The notes beneath the pieces were generated by a model, which was not told the DNA's origin, ran no database searches, and worked only from the letters and a program-made list of their open reading frames with translations. A stretch of 64,000 nt of DNA, from positions 1,736,001 through 1,800,000 of the forward strand of contig NZ_CP051684.1 of assembly GCF_012849375.1 (NCBI RefSeq), given 5' to 3'. Made by a program: the position numbers and the translations under genes. Source of the stretch: Duganella dendranthematis. Lineage in GTDB: Bacteria > Pseudomonadota > Gammaproteobacteria > Burkholderiales > Burkholderiaceae_D. Positions 26,572 through 38,127 of the stretch are shown in pieces (within the stretch, counting starts at the first letter, position 1; every line of letters begins with the position of its first letter).

Positions 26572-27345
26572 TTAATTGCGGCCAGCCATCACACCGCCAT
26601 CAACGTCCCAGTTGGCGCCGGTGACCCAGCCAGCTTTGTCCGACAGCAGGAAAACCACCACCTCAGCCACATCTTGTGGGGTGCCGACGCGGCCGATCGG
26701 GTGGAAACTGTTAAAGCCTTGCAACGCGTCGTGCACTTCCGCCTTCGGGATAAAGCCCTCGTAAATCGGCGTTTGCACCACGGCCGGCGACACGGCGTTG
26801 ACGCGGATATGCTTGGACGCCAACTCCATGGCCGCGTGCTGTGTCAGCGAATGCAAGCCCGCCTTGGCCATCGAATACGCGGAGGAAGGCGTCGCAGCGA
26901 TCGCTTGCTTGGCCCACATCGAGCCGATATTGACGATCGCGCCCGGCTTGTTGCTGGCGACCAGATTAGCCGCCACTTTCTGCGTGATGAAGAACGCCGC
27001 CTTGTTCAGCTGCATGTACATGTCATAGTCGGCCTCGGCGTGTTCCAGGAACGGTTTTGGGAAGAACACCCCGGCTGCGTTGACCAGCAGGTCGATATCC
27101 GCGTGCTGTTCATCGATGGCCGTGAGTAATTGCGCCAGACCGGCTTCGCTCGCCAGGTCGGCAGTCAGTGCCCATACCTGCCCCAGCGCAGCCAGCTCCG
27201 CACTGGCGTCAGCCGTTTTTTGCGGCCGGTTGCCCACGATAACCACACTGCCGCCTTCTTTCAGCACGCTGCGTGCCGACTCGAAACCCATGCCGCTGGT
27301 ACCGCCGACCACTAACAACTTCTTGCCCTTGAATTGATTGCTCAT
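26572..27345 (-). CDS. SDR family oxidoreductase
   Basis: A 257-residue short-chain dehydrogenase: [14 protein letters not shown] at the N-terminus, NAAGVFFP, Ser in [21 protein letters not shown] (Tyr/Lys) and [17 protein letters not shown]. It is divergent from the LysR gene at 27462 (116 nt between starts), which probably controls it together with the downstream CMD-like gene. The substrate is unknown. Confidence 0.88.
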   Translation of the reverse strand: MSNQFKGKKLLVVGGTSGMGFESARSVLKEGGSVVIVGNRPQKTADASAELAALGQVWALTADLASEAGLAQLLTAIDEQHADIDLLVNAAGVFFPKPFLEHAEADYDMYMQLNKAAFFITQKVAANLVASNKPGAIVNIGSMWAKQAIAATPSSAYSMAKAGLHSLTQHAAMELASKHIRVNAVSPAVVQTPIYEGFIPKAEVHDALQGFNSFHPIGRVGTPQDVAEVVVFLLSDKAGWVTGANWDVDGGVMAGRN

Positions 27346-27461
27346 TACTTTTTCCCTTTTAATGAAAACCTCGTGGATTGGATGAACTGAAGTTTGGGCG
27401 TGCGGCGGCTAAATAACAAACCAGATAAAATGTTCCTCATTAAAAGAAAAACTTTATCTTG

Positions 27462-28382
27462 ATGAAGATCCCGGTCCATCTCAACGCTCTCCGCGCCTTC
27501 GAAGCCAGCGCGCGTCACCAAAGTTTTTCCGCTGCGGCAGCCGAATTGAACGTGACGCCGGCGGCGGTCGGCCAACTGGTGCGGACGCTGGAGGATTGGC
27601 TCGGCACGCCGCTGTTTCACCGTACGGCCGGCGGCCGCGCGCGACTGACGCCAACCGAAGCGGCGGAGCACGCCCTGCCTGATATCCGCGCCGGATTCGA
27701 CCGGCTTGGTTTGGGACTTGAGCGGCTGCGGGAAGGCTCGCTGAACGGCTTGCTGACCGTCACCGTTAGTCCGGCCTTTGCCGCCAAATGGCTATTGCCG
27801 CGTATCGACCGTTTCCAGACGGCCTGTCCAGATACCGACGTGCGGCTCGATACCAATCTCAAAGCAGTAGATTTTCTATCGCAACGCATCGACATCGGCG
27901 TGCGCTATGGCATGGGTAGCTGGCCGGGCCTCACGGCTGAAAAACTGATGGACGAAGAGGTGTATCCGGTCTGCTCACCAGAACTGCTGCGCGAGACCGG
28001 CCGCCTGAAAAATCCGGCTGACCTGGCGCACGAAACCCTGATCCATGACCTGTCCATGGATGGCCACGCGGAGTTCCCGACTTGGGCCGCATGGCTGCAC
28101 AAGGCCGGGGTCGCGAATCCAAGCGGCTCGCGAGGAATGAAAATCAACAATTCTGCGGCTGTTCTGCAGGCCGCTGCCGAAGGGCACGGGATCGCACTCG
28201 CACGCAGCATCATGGCGCGCGATGACCTGCTTTCCGGCCGGCTGGTGCGTCTGTTCGGCGAGATCAGTTTCGCCTCGCCGCTGGCCTATTACGTCGTGTA
28301 TCGCGCCGACTGTTCCGGCTTGCCCAGAATTCGCACCTTCCGCGACTGGCTAATGCAGGAAGTGCAAAGCGACCGTGCATAA
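27462..28382 (+). CDS. LysR-family transcriptional regulator (GcvA-like)
   Basis: About 306 residues. The winged helix-turn-helix is at the N-terminus (LNALRAFEASARHQSFSAAAAELNVTPAAVGQLVRTLEDWLGTPLFHRTAGGRARLT). The effector domain follows (LTVTVSPAFAAKWLLPRIDRFQTACPDTDVRLDTNL), typical of the GcvA subgroup. I take ATG 27462; the codon before it is TTG. It is divergent from the SDR/CMD operon and is its likely regulator. Confidence 0.9.
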   Translation: MKIPVHLNALRAFEASARHQSFSAAAAELNVTPAAVGQLVRTLEDWLGTPLFHRTAGGRARLTPTEAAEHALPDIRAGFDRLGLGLERLREGSLNGLLTVTVSPAFAAKWLLPRIDRFQTACPDTDVRLDTNLKAVDFLSQRIDIGVRYGMGSWPGLTAEKLMDEEVYPVCSPELLRETGRLKNPADLAHETLIHDLSMDGHAEFPTWAAWLHKAGVANPSGSRGMKINNSAAVLQAAAEGHGIALARSIMARDDLLSGRLVRLFGEISFASPLAYYVVYRADCSGLPRIRTFRDWLMQEVQSDRA

Positions 28383-28510
28383 GGCCAATGTATACTGTGG
28401 TTCCATATTATTTACTTTGATCAGGTCACTTCTGAGAGATCCGCCATGCTCGATAATCCTGTCGCCCTCGCCGCGAAGCCCCTCACCCGAGCATACTGCT
28501 GGAACAGCTG

Positions 28511-30274
<1,764 letters not shown>

Positions 30275-30379
30275 ACGCAAGCCCAGAAAAAAATTATTCT
30301 CCGCGTGTCGATTTCTTGCGGCATGATTCGTCATCAGATGGAGGGACGATTGTCCCGCAACTTTCTACGAGGAGACGTC

Positions 30380-30775
30380 ATGAAACAAGAGATCATCTTC
30401 AACCTGCCGGTCAAGAACCTGGAGAAGTCCAAGGCCTTCTTTACCGCGCTCGGCTTCAGCACCAATCCGCAATACAGCAACGAGCAGGCGGCGTTCATGG
30501 ACATCGTCGGCGGCGTGCACATCATGCTGATGACCGAGGGCTTTTTCCAGTCCCTGATCAACAAGCCGGTGGTCAACGCCGCCGAGGGCAACGAAGTCAT
30601 CATCTGCCTGATGTGCGACAGCCGCGAGGAAATCGACAGCCTGATCGCCAAGGCCAGCGCCGGCGGCGCCCGCATCCCGCATCCGCCGGAAGACCATGGC
30701 TTCATGTACGACCAGGGCTTCGAAGACCTCGACGGCCACCTGTGGAACCTGGTCTGGACCGCGCCGCAGGACTGA
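30380..30775 (+). CDS. VOC (glyoxalase/bleomycin-resistance) family protein
   Basis: A 131-residue VOC-fold protein: NLPVKNLEKSKAFFTALGFSTNPQYSNEQAAFMDIVGGVHIMLMTEGFF... and GFEDLDGHLWNLVW. Proteins of this subgroup are annotated as putative lactoylglutathione lyases, but their substrates are mostly unknown. GAGGAGACGTC before ATG 30380 decides the start. Its stop abuts the stop of the convergent chemoreceptor gene. Confidence 0.85.
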   Translation: MKQEIIFNLPVKNLEKSKAFFTALGFSTNPQYSNEQAAFMDIVGGVHIMLMTEGFFQSLINKPVVNAAEGNEVIICLMCDSREEIDSLIAKASAGGARIPHPPEDHGFMYDQGFEDLDGHLWNLVWTAPQD

Positions 30776-32392
30776 TTACGCGTGTGCCAGCAGCGGACGG
30801 CTAACCGTGCGTGATGCGCCGCTGCGGGGTGCGGCGCTGCGTTGCGCACCGCCACCGTCCAGCTTGAATGCGGCCACCGATTCGGACAGGCGCGCGGCCT
30901 GCTCCGACAGCGAGGCCGACGCGGCAGCCGCCTCTTCCACCAGCGCGGCATTCTGCTGCGTGGTCGCGTCCAGCGTGGCGACCGCCTGATTGATCTGGCT
31001 GATGCCCAGTTCCTGCTCGTGACCGGCGGCGCTGATTTCCACCATGATGCCGGTCACGCGCTCGATGCTGGCGACGATCTCGCCCATGGTGGCGCCGGCT
31101 TCGCGCACCTGCGCCACGCCGCCATCCACCTGCGTGACCGAGGCGCCGATCAGCGCCTTGATGTCCTTGGCGGCATCGGCGCTGCGATGCGCCAGGCTGC
31201 GCACTTCGGACGCGACCACGGCAAAGCCGCGGCCCTGTTCGCCGGCACGGGCGGCTTCCACCGCCGCGTTCAATGCCAAGATATTGGTCTGGAACGCGAT
31301 GCCGTCGATCACGCCGATGATGTCGGCAATCCGGGTCGACGCCGCGCGGATCGACTCCATGGTGTTGATGACGTTGCCCACCACTTCACCGCCACGCGCC
31401 GCCACCCGCGACGCTTCCTGCGCCAGCTCGTTAGACTGGCGGGCGTTTTCGGAATTCTGGCGCACGGTCGAGGTCAGCTCTTCCAGCGAAGACGCGGTTT
31501 CTTCCAGGCTGGCCGCCTGCTCTTCGGTACGGCCAGACAGGTCGAGATTACCGGTGGCGATTTCGGCGGTGGCGGTGGCGATGCTGGCCGCGCCGTTGCG
31601 CACCGACAGCACGGTGGCGGCCAACTTGGTCTGCATGCCCTCCAGTGCGCGCATCAGTTCGGTCATCTCGTCATTGCCGCGCACGTCGATACGGTTGGAC
31701 AGGTCGCCGTCGGCCATGCGCGCAAAGTGCGTCACCGATGCGCGGATCGGCACCAGGATCGAACGCAGCAGCGATACGCCCGCCGCCAGCATCAGCACCA
31801 GGCCGCCGACGATCGCGCCGCCGGTCAGCCAGCGCTGGCTGGCATACAGCGACTGGCTAGCGTCATATTGCCTGGTGTTGGATTTGCTCTGGAATTCGCT
31901 CAGCGCCTGCGCGCTGTCGGACAGTTTGGCAAACAGCGGCTGCATCACCGTCATGGTGATCTTGTCGGCCAGCACCGCATCCTTGGCGTTGAGCGCGCGC
32001 ACCAGCGGCATAAAGCCCTGGTCGGCGAAGGCCTTGCGGTCCTTGTCCATCTGGTCGGACAGGAGCTTCTCTTCATCGTTCTGCGGCAGCGCCAGGTAGC
32101 GTGCCCAGGCCTTGTCGGACGCCGTCATGAAAGTTTCGGCGCGCGCCAGCGTTTTGCCCGAATCCGGCAATTCCGGATGCATGGTCACGCGGTCCAGCGC
32201 CAGCCGCGCGCGGGCCATCGCCAGTTGCGCTTCGCCGATGGCGATGGCCGACGGCATGGTGTTGTCGTTGGCGTCCTGCAGGCTGATGTTGACTTTCTGC
32301 ATGCCATACAGGCCGCTGAGACCGGTGATCACAATCAACAGCCCCAACAGGGCCATGGTTGCGATGAGTCGGAATTTGATGGTGACTTTCAT
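30776..32392 (-). CDS. Methyl-accepting chemotaxis protein
   Basis: A 538-residue chemoreceptor. The first membrane helix is at about 10-30, a four-helix-bundle periplasmic sensor spans about 31-188 (KVNISLQDANDNTMPSAIAIGEAQLAMARARLALDRV), the second membrane helix is at about 190-212 and a HAMP domain follows. The signalling domain carries the conserved tip (NILALNAAVEAARAGEQGRGFAVVASEVRSLAHRSADAAKDIKALI). It signals to CheA/CheW. The ligand is unknown. The 277 nt upstream of it hold no gene I can support. Confidence 0.95.
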   Translation of the reverse strand: MKVTIKFRLIATMALLGLLIVITGLSGLYGMQKVNISLQDANDNTMPSAIAIGEAQLAMARARLALDRVTMHPELPDSGKTLARAETFMTASDKAWARYLALPQNDEEKLLSDQMDKDRKAFADQGFMPLVRALNAKDAVLADKITMTVMQPLFAKLSDSAQALSEFQSKSNTRQYDASQSLYASQRWLTGGAIVGGLVLMLAAGVSLLRSILVPIRASVTHFARMADGDLSNRIDVRGNDEMTELMRALEGMQTKLAATVLSVRNGAASIATATAEIATGNLDLSGRTEEQAASLEETASSLEELTSTVRQNSENARQSNELAQEASRVAARGGEVVGNVINTMESIRAASTRIADIIGVIDGIAFQTNILALNAAVEAARAGEQGRGFAVVASEVRSLAHRSADAAKDIKALIGASVTQVDGGVAQVREAGATMGEIVASIERVTGIMVEISAAGHEQELGISQINQAVATLDATTQQNAALVEEAAAASASLSEQAARLSESVAAFKLDGGGAQRSAAPRSGASRTVSRPLLAHA

Positions 32393-32669
32393 GATAACGC
32401 TCCATACCTATGCCAGCTGTAACCGCAGTGTGGGGAGTGCGCGAAGGCGCTGGACTCGGGCGGACAGGACGGCAGCGTAGTGGCTGCGTTAGAAGAGAGG
32501 AAACGAGGATCTGGTTTCGACAGCGGCGGATGAATTTCCGTATGGAATTAATTCTACGCCTATTAGGTGACAATTGGAAAGAATTTCTTGACTAGCAATT
32601 TGCATGTGCCGGCGGGCGTCGGCAGCGCGCCACAGAGACGCCCACCGACCGCCCACGCCGGCCGCAGCA

Positions 32670-33791
32670 CTACGCGCCCGGCGCCTTGCGGTAACGCATC
32701 GGATTAAAGCCGGCATAAGCGGCTTCGGTCAGCGCGCTGGCCAGCAGGCCCAGCTTGCGATGGTCGTAGCTGCTGTTGTTGAACACCACCACGTTGACGT
32801 CGTCGGCCAGCACGCGGCGCGCCACCAGGCGGAAGCCGCCATTCGAGCCGTCTTCCCACGCGCACTCGCGCGGCTGGCCGGCGATGCCCGCCAGTTGCGT
32901 GCGGCCGCCCAGCGCGTAGTGCTGCTCCTGGCGGTTGACCCGCAGCAGCGTGGCGCGCGAGGCCGGCGTCAGGATGCTGCCGCCCAGCACGCCGTTCATC
33001 AGGAACAGCATATCGGTGGCGCTGCTGTAGAAGCCGCCGGCCATGGCCATGTAATCCGGCACCGGGCTGACGTTGCGGGTCCACGGCGGCGTTTGAGCGC
33101 CCGGCGTGTAGCCCAGCGCCATGCCGGCCACCTTGTCGGAGTCGCCGCTGAAGATGCCGCTGTTGTGCAGCTGGAGCGGCGCCAGCAGCCAAGCCGACAC
33201 ACACTCGCGGTACGACTGGCCACTGACGTGCTCGACGATCGCCTTGACGATCAGCCAGTTGGAATGCGAATAGTCCCACTCGGTGCCGGGCTTGAAGCGC
33301 AACTCGCCGCTGGCGTAGCGGCGCACCGCTTCCATCTGCTCCAGCGGCTGGTCGCGCATTTCCGGGTGCGCCTGGCGCGCCGCCAGGATCTCGTTCGGCA
33401 CGCCGCTGGTATGGCTCATCAGATGGCGCAGCGTGAGGCGGGCGCCGGTGTCGGCGCGATAGTCCGGCAGATACCGCGTGATCGGCTCGTCCAGCGCCAG
33501 CTTGCCCATGTCGACCAGCTTCATCACCACCATGGCGGCCACCCACTTCGACACCGAGCCGGTTTCAAAGCGCGTATTCAACGCCATCGGCGTATTGGTC
33601 TGGGGATTGGCGCTGCCGACGGCATTGGTGTACCACACCTCCGGCCCCAGGCTGACCGCCACCGTGCCGTTGAAGTCATAGTAATCGGCCAGCACCGCGT
33701 CATAGCGCGCTCCCTGGTCCGAGGCAACAGCGGGCACCACCCGGCCCAGGGCCACCGCCCCGGCCAACGCAAGACATTGACGACGATCCAC
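32670..33791 (-). CDS. Serine hydrolase, beta-lactamase/penicillin-binding-protein family
   Basis: About 373 residues from GTG 33791, chosen because AAGGAG lies 9 nt upstream and a signal-like segment (CLALAGAVALGRVVPAVA) follows at once. The S79-V-S-K82 motif (FETGSVSKWVAAMVV) and YSHSN form the class C/EstB-type active site. It is periplasmic or lipid-anchored; a Cys lies in the signal but without a clear lipobox. Relatives are beta-lactamases, D-aminopeptidases and esterases; the substrate cannot be told. Confidence 0.83.
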   Translation of the reverse strand: MDRRQCLALAGAVALGRVVPAVASDQGARYDAVLADYYDFNGTVAVSLGPEVWYTNAVGSANPQTNTPMALNTRFETGSVSKWVAAMVVMKLVDMGKLALDEPITRYLPDYRADTGARLTLRHLMSHTSGVPNEILAARQAHPEMRDQPLEQMEAVRRYASGELRFKPGTEWDYSHSNWLIVKAIVEHVSGQSYRECVSAWLLAPLQLHNSGIFSGDSDKVAGMALGYTPGAQTPPWTRNVSPVPDYMAMAGGFYSSATDMLFLMNGVLGGSILTPASRATLLRVNRQEQHYALGGRTQLAGIAGQPRECAWEDGSNGGFRLVARRVLADDVNVVVFNNSSYDHRKLGLLASALTEAAYAGFNPMRYRKAPGA

Positions 33792-33971
33792 AGCAAGCTT
33801 CTCCTTAAAATCGATCGCAGCAGCGTACCACAATGACGGCGACACCTGGCGGCGGCCGCCAGGCTGTGTTACGCGACGGATGAATAAACAGTCGAACGGT
33901 TGGTGAATTTCATAATTGCATCACAACCGCGCTGCTTGCAGAATGGGGTAAAACGACAAGGAGACATTCCC

Positions 33972-35954
33972 ATGACAGATTCCATCCGCGCCGCCAGCCT
34001 GCTGGCGCTGGCGGCCTTGGCCACCGCAGGCGCACCCGCCTGGGCAGATACCGTGACGGTCAAGTCGCCCAATGGCCGCAACGCGGTCAGCATCGACAGC
34101 GACAAGCTGACCTGGAGCGTCAGCCGCGACGGCAAGCGCCTCATCGAGCCGTCGCCGCTCGGCCTCAACCTCGACATCGGCGCCATCGGCCCCGGCGCCA
34201 AATTGCGCGGCCACGCCGAGACCAGCGTCAACGACACCTACGAGATCGTGCTGGGCAAGGCGCGCAGCGCGCCGGACCATTACCATCAATCGACGCTGAG
34301 CTTCGCCGGCAAGCCGCAATTTCAGCTGATCGTGCGCGCCTACGACGATGGCGTCGCCGTGCGCTACGTGGTGCCGGAGCAGGCCGGCGTAGCGGGCTTC
34401 AAGGTGATGAACGAAGCCACCCAGTTCAACTTCGCCAAAGATTACGACTGCTGGGGCGCCAACATGGGCCGCTTCGACACCAGTTTCGAGGCGGAATACG
34501 ACCGCACCAAGGCCTCCGGCATCCGCAACTTCCACAACTACATGGCGCCGCTGGTGTGCAAGACCGGCGCCGGCGCCACCACTTTTGCCATCGCCGAATC
34601 GGACGTCAAGGACTATCCCGGCTTCTACCTGTCCGGCCGTGGCGATGCGGGCCTGGGCGTGATGGTGACGCTGCCGCCGCGCTTCGACAACAACCGCGAC
34701 TACCGCTTCCGCAAGACCGTCTCCGCCAGCGTGCAGCTGAAGGGCCAGGGATTCCAGACGCCATGGCGCGTGGTGATGCTGGGCGATACGCCGGGCGACC
34801 TCACCGCATCGTCGCTGATTCCAACGCTGGCGGCGCCGTCGCAGATCCAGGACACCAGCTGGATCAAGCCAGCCAAGACCTCGTGGGACTGGTGGAACGA
34901 CTGGGCCGTCAACGTACCCAACGCCGGGGTCAACACCGACACCTACAAAGCCTTCGTCGACTTTTCCAAGGCGATGAAGCTGGACGATATCCTGATCGAC
35001 GAAGGCTGGTCGGTGGGCAGCGACGTCGAGCCCAATCCGCAGGCCGACGTCACCCGCGCCAAGCCGTCGCTGGACATGCCGGCGCTGCTGGAATACGCGC
35101 AGTCGCAAGGCGTGGGCGTGTGGCTGTGGGTGCAATGGCAGCAGCTGGACAACCAGATGGACGCCGCCTTCCGGCAGTACGCCGCGTGGGGCATCAAGGG
35201 CATCAAGGTCGACTTCATGAACCGCAACGACCAGGAGATGGTGGACTGGTACCACAAGGTGCTGAGCAAGGCCGCCGAGCATAAGCTGATGGTCGACCTG
35301 CACGGCGCCTATCCACCGAATGGCCTTAACCGCACCTGGCCCAACTACATCACGCAGGAAGGCGTGCTGGGGGCGGAAAACAACAAGTGGAGCGCGCGCA
35401 TCACCGCCACCCACAACGTCACGCTGCCGTTCACGCGCATGATCCTGGGGCCGATGGATTACACGCCCGGCGGCTTCCACCACGCCACGCCGTCCAGCTT
35501 CGCTTCGCGCAACCACGAGCCGCTGGTGATGACCACGCGCGGCCAGGCCATCGCCATGTACGTGGTGTACGACAGCCCGTTCCAGATGGTGTCCGACAGC
35601 CCGGCCGCCTACCGCAATGCCGACGGCAGCTGGGCCGATGGCGCCGAATTCATCCAGAACGTGCCGACCAGCTGGGACGAGACCCGCATTATCGCCGGCG
35701 ACATTGGCGAGTACATCGTCTCGGCCCGCCGCAAGGGCGATGTCTGGTATCTCGGCGCCATGACCAACGAATCCGAACGGACGCTGAAGGTGCCGCTGTC
35801 CTTCCTCGGCAAGGGCACGCATAAAGCGCAGCTGCTGCAGGACGGCGCCGACGCCAGCCACCTGGCGGCCAGCGACAGCACGGTGACGGCCACACAAACC
35901 ATCACGCTGAAGCTGGCGCCATCCGGCGGCGCGGTGGCGGTGATCAAACCCTAG
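33972..35954 (+). CDS. Glycoside hydrolase family 97 enzyme (alpha-glucosidase/galactosidase)
   Basis: A 660-residue secreted GH97 enzyme: signal peptide (MTDSIRAASLLALAALATAGAPAWA), an N-terminal beta-sandwich, a TIM barrel (KTSWDWWNDWAVNVPNAGVNTDTYKAFVDFSKAMKLDDILIDEGWSV) and a C-terminal beta domain. IKGIKVDFMNRNDQEMVDWYHK carries an Asp near residue 413, which in this family marks the retaining (alpha-galactosidase-like) group rather than inverting SusB enzymes. ATG 33972 follows AAGGAGACATTCCC. It overlaps the convergent GGDEF/EAL gene by 11 bp and has no PUL partners beside it. Confidence 0.88.
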   Translation: MTDSIRAASLLALAALATAGAPAWADTVTVKSPNGRNAVSIDSDKLTWSVSRDGKRLIEPSPLGLNLDIGAIGPGAKLRGHAETSVNDTYEIVLGKARSAPDHYHQSTLSFAGKPQFQLIVRAYDDGVAVRYVVPEQAGVAGFKVMNEATQFNFAKDYDCWGANMGRFDTSFEAEYDRTKASGIRNFHNYMAPLVCKTGAGATTFAIAESDVKDYPGFYLSGRGDAGLGVMVTLPPRFDNNRDYRFRKTVSASVQLKGQGFQTPWRVVMLGDTPGDLTASSLIPTLAAPSQIQDTSWIKPAKTSWDWWNDWAVNVPNAGVNTDTYKAFVDFSKAMKLDDILIDEGWSVGSDVEPNPQADVTRAKPSLDMPALLEYAQSQGVGVWLWVQWQQLDNQMDAAFRQYAAWGIKGIKVDFMNRNDQEMVDWYHKVLSKAAEHKLMVDLHGAYPPNGLNRTWPNYITQEGVLGAENNKWSARITATHNVTLPFTRMILGPMDYTPGGFHHATPSSFASRNHEPLVMTTRGQAIAMYVVYDSPFQMVSDSPAAYRNADGSWADGAEFIQNVPTSWDETRIIAGDIGEYIVSARRKGDVWYLGAMTNESERTLKVPLSFLGKGTHKAQLLQDGADASHLAASDSTVTATQTITLKLAPSGGAVAVIKP

Positions 35955-38034
35955 GCGGCGCAAGGAACATCTGCTCGAAGGTGTGTGCATCCACCGCCCG
36001 GCTGTAGTAATAACCCTGGCCCTGCACGCACCCCGCATCGGTCAGGAAATCGGCCTCGCGTCCGGTTTCCACGCCCTCGGCCACCGCCGCGATGGCCAGG
36101 TTGTCTGCCAGCGCCAGCACCGCCCGCAACAGGGTCTGGCGGCGCGGCGCGGCATGGTCGATGCCGTGCACAAAGCTGCGATCGACCTTGAGCAGGTCGA
36201 TCGGCAAATCCGCCAGGTAGCTCAGGCTGGAATAGCCGGTGCCGAAGTCGTCGATCGCCAGGGACACGCCGATGCTCTTCAGGCGCTGCAACAGCGCGCT
36301 GGCGCCGTTTACGTCGCGCACCAGCGCCGACTCGGTCAGCTCCAGCTGCAGGCAGCCGGGGTCGAGGCCGGCTTCGGCCAGATGGTCGCCGATGTAGCCG
36401 GCAAAGTCGCCCTGCCGCATTTCCAGCGCCGACACATTGACCGCCATCGCACCCGGCGTGCGGCCCTCGCGCTGCCAGCGCTTGGCCTGGCTGAGCGCCT
36501 GCGTCAGTACCCAGCGGCCCAGCGGCACGATCAACCCCGACTCCTCGGCGCTGCGGATAAAGCGCGCCGGATCGACCCAGCCCCACACCGGATGCTGCCA
36601 GCGCAGCAGCGCTTCGCAGCCGCACAGGGCGCCGTCGCTGAGCTGGACCTTGGGCTGGTAGAACAGCTCGAACTGCGTGGTGCCGAGCGCCTGCCGCAGA
36701 CCGTTTTCCATCTGCCGCCGCTCGATGGCGGTGCTCAGCAAATCCTGATTGAAGAAGCGCCAGACATTGCGGCCGGCCGCCTTGGCGGCGTGCAGCGCGG
36801 TGTCGGCATGCCGCAGCAGCACGTCGCCGCTGTCGCCGTCGCCGGGATAGACGGCGATGCCGATGCTGCAGCCGATGTGGATCGGCTCACCGTCCAACTG
36901 GTGCGGCAGCGCCACGGCGGCGCTGATGCGCTGCGCCGCCTGGGTGGCGTCGGCGCGGTCGCTGCCGGGCGCCATCAGCACCACGAATTCGTCGCCGCCC
37001 TGGCGGCTGATCAGGTCCACCACGCGGAAGCAGCCGCGCAGCCGCGCCGCCACCGACACCAGCAAGGCGTCGCCGGCGGCATGGCCCAGCGTATCGTTGA
37101 CCAGCTTGAACTTGTCCAGGTCCAGATACATGACCGCCAGCGGCAGACGGTCCGCCTCGGCTTCCTTGAGGATGCGGTTCAGGTGGCGCTGGGCGGCAAA
37201 GCGGTTCGGCAACCCGGTCAGGAAATCGTGCCAGGCCAGGTGATCGACCTGGGCTTGCAGCTCGCGCGCATTGGTGATGTCGTGGAACACCATTACCACG
37301 CCGCACACGCGGCCGCCGCGGTCGTGGATCGGCGCGGTGGCGTCCTCGATCATCAACTCGCTACCATCCGGACGGATCAAAATGCTGCCGGGCGCGATCC
37401 GCACTACCGCGCCGCTGGCCAGCGTCTGTAAGGCCGGGTGCTGCATGTCGGTGCGCGACTTGGGGTCTTGCAGCCGCATCAGTTCGTTGATGGGCTGGCC
37501 CATCAGCTGCGCCATCTCCAGCCCCAGCAGACGGCGTCCGGCCAGGTTGCAATAGCTGACCCGGCCCCATTCATCGGTGCTGATGACGGCGTCGGCAATC
37601 GACTCCAGCACCAGTCCATCCTGGCCGTGGGCGGTTGCCGGCGACTGGCTGAAGCGCGTGGCCACCACCACCGACTGCAAGATCCGGCGCAACAGTTCGC
37701 GCGAGGTGGAGGCGGTGACGATGTAGGTCACCGCGCCCAGCCGCACCGCCTGCTGCGCCTGAGGCAGGCCGGTGTCGGGCGCCAGGATCACCACCGGGAT
37801 ACGGTCGCAGGCGACCGACAGCGCATGCCAGACGTCGCTCACCGGCGTGTCTTGCAACAGGGGATTGACCAGGATAAGGTCGGGCGCCAGCGCGGCAGCG
37901 CGGCAGAGGTCGGCCAGGTCGCCGGCAAAGCGCAGCGTGATGACGGCATCATCGGTTGGCGAACTGCCCCGCATCCGTTCCAGCTGCTGGCGCTCGGCTG
38001 GGTCGGACGTCACCGCCAGTATATGCATATCCAT
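35944..38034 (-). CDS. GGDEF-EAL protein with pseudo-receiver and PAS domain
   Basis: A 696-residue cyclic-di-GMP protein. Residues 1-125 look like a receiver, but the phospho-acceptor Asp is replaced by N57 (PDLILVNPLLQD). A PAS domain spans about 138-255, GGDEF is at 346-350 (RQGGDEFVVL) and EAL at 474-476 (CEALLRW), with ELTESALVRD and DDFGTGYSSLSYL intact. Both cyclase and phosphodiesterase motifs are therefore complete. There is no membrane segment. It is likely controlled by PAS ligand or protein contacts, not phosphorylation. Confidence 0.93.
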   Translation of the reverse strand: MDMHILAVTSDPAERQQLERMRGSSPTDDAVITLRFAGDLADLCRAAALAPDLILVNPLLQDTPVSDVWHALSVACDRIPVVILAPDTGLPQAQQAVRLGAVTYIVTASTSRELLRRILQSVVVATRFSQSPATAHGQDGLVLESIADAVISTDEWGRVSYCNLAGRRLLGLEMAQLMGQPINELMRLQDPKSRTDMQHPALQTLASGAVVRIAPGSILIRPDGSELMIEDATAPIHDRGGRVCGVVMVFHDITNARELQAQVDHLAWHDFLTGLPNRFAAQRHLNRILKEAEADRLPLAVMYLDLDKFKLVNDTLGHAAGDALLVSVAARLRGCFRVVDLISRQGGDEFVVLMAPGSDRADATQAAQRISAAVALPHQLDGEPIHIGCSIGIAVYPGDGDSGDVLLRHADTALHAAKAAGRNVWRFFNQDLLSTAIERRQMENGLRQALGTTQFELFYQPKVQLSDGALCGCEALLRWQHPVWGWVDPARFIRSAEESGLIVPLGRWVLTQALSQAKRWQREGRTPGAMAVNVSALEMRQGDFAGYIGDHLAEAGLDPGCLQLELTESALVRDVNGASALLQRLKSIGVSLAIDDFGTGYSSLSYLADLPIDLLKVDRSFVHGIDHAAPRRQTLLRAVLALADNLAIAAVAEGVETGREADFLTDAGCVQGQGYYYSRAVDAHTFEQMFLAPPRV

Positions 38035-38127
38035 CGTTTTCCTCGCGTGCTGCCACTACCGAACGACAGTACCATAAGCGGCGGCCAAAGCCGCTGTACG
38101 CTAATGAAACGAACCGGCAGTAAGCGC

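Noticed and set aside
32393..32669. Search for a small gene or sigma-28 promoter before the chemoreceptor gene
   Set aside because: No TAAA-N15-GCCGATAA-like promoter and no frame with a ribosome site and coding-like codons was found.
33921..36038. Open frame of about 700 codons opposite the GH97 gene
   Set aside because: GH97 on the other strand has signal peptide, catalytic motifs and correct length; the antisense frame is compositionally odd and lacks motifs.
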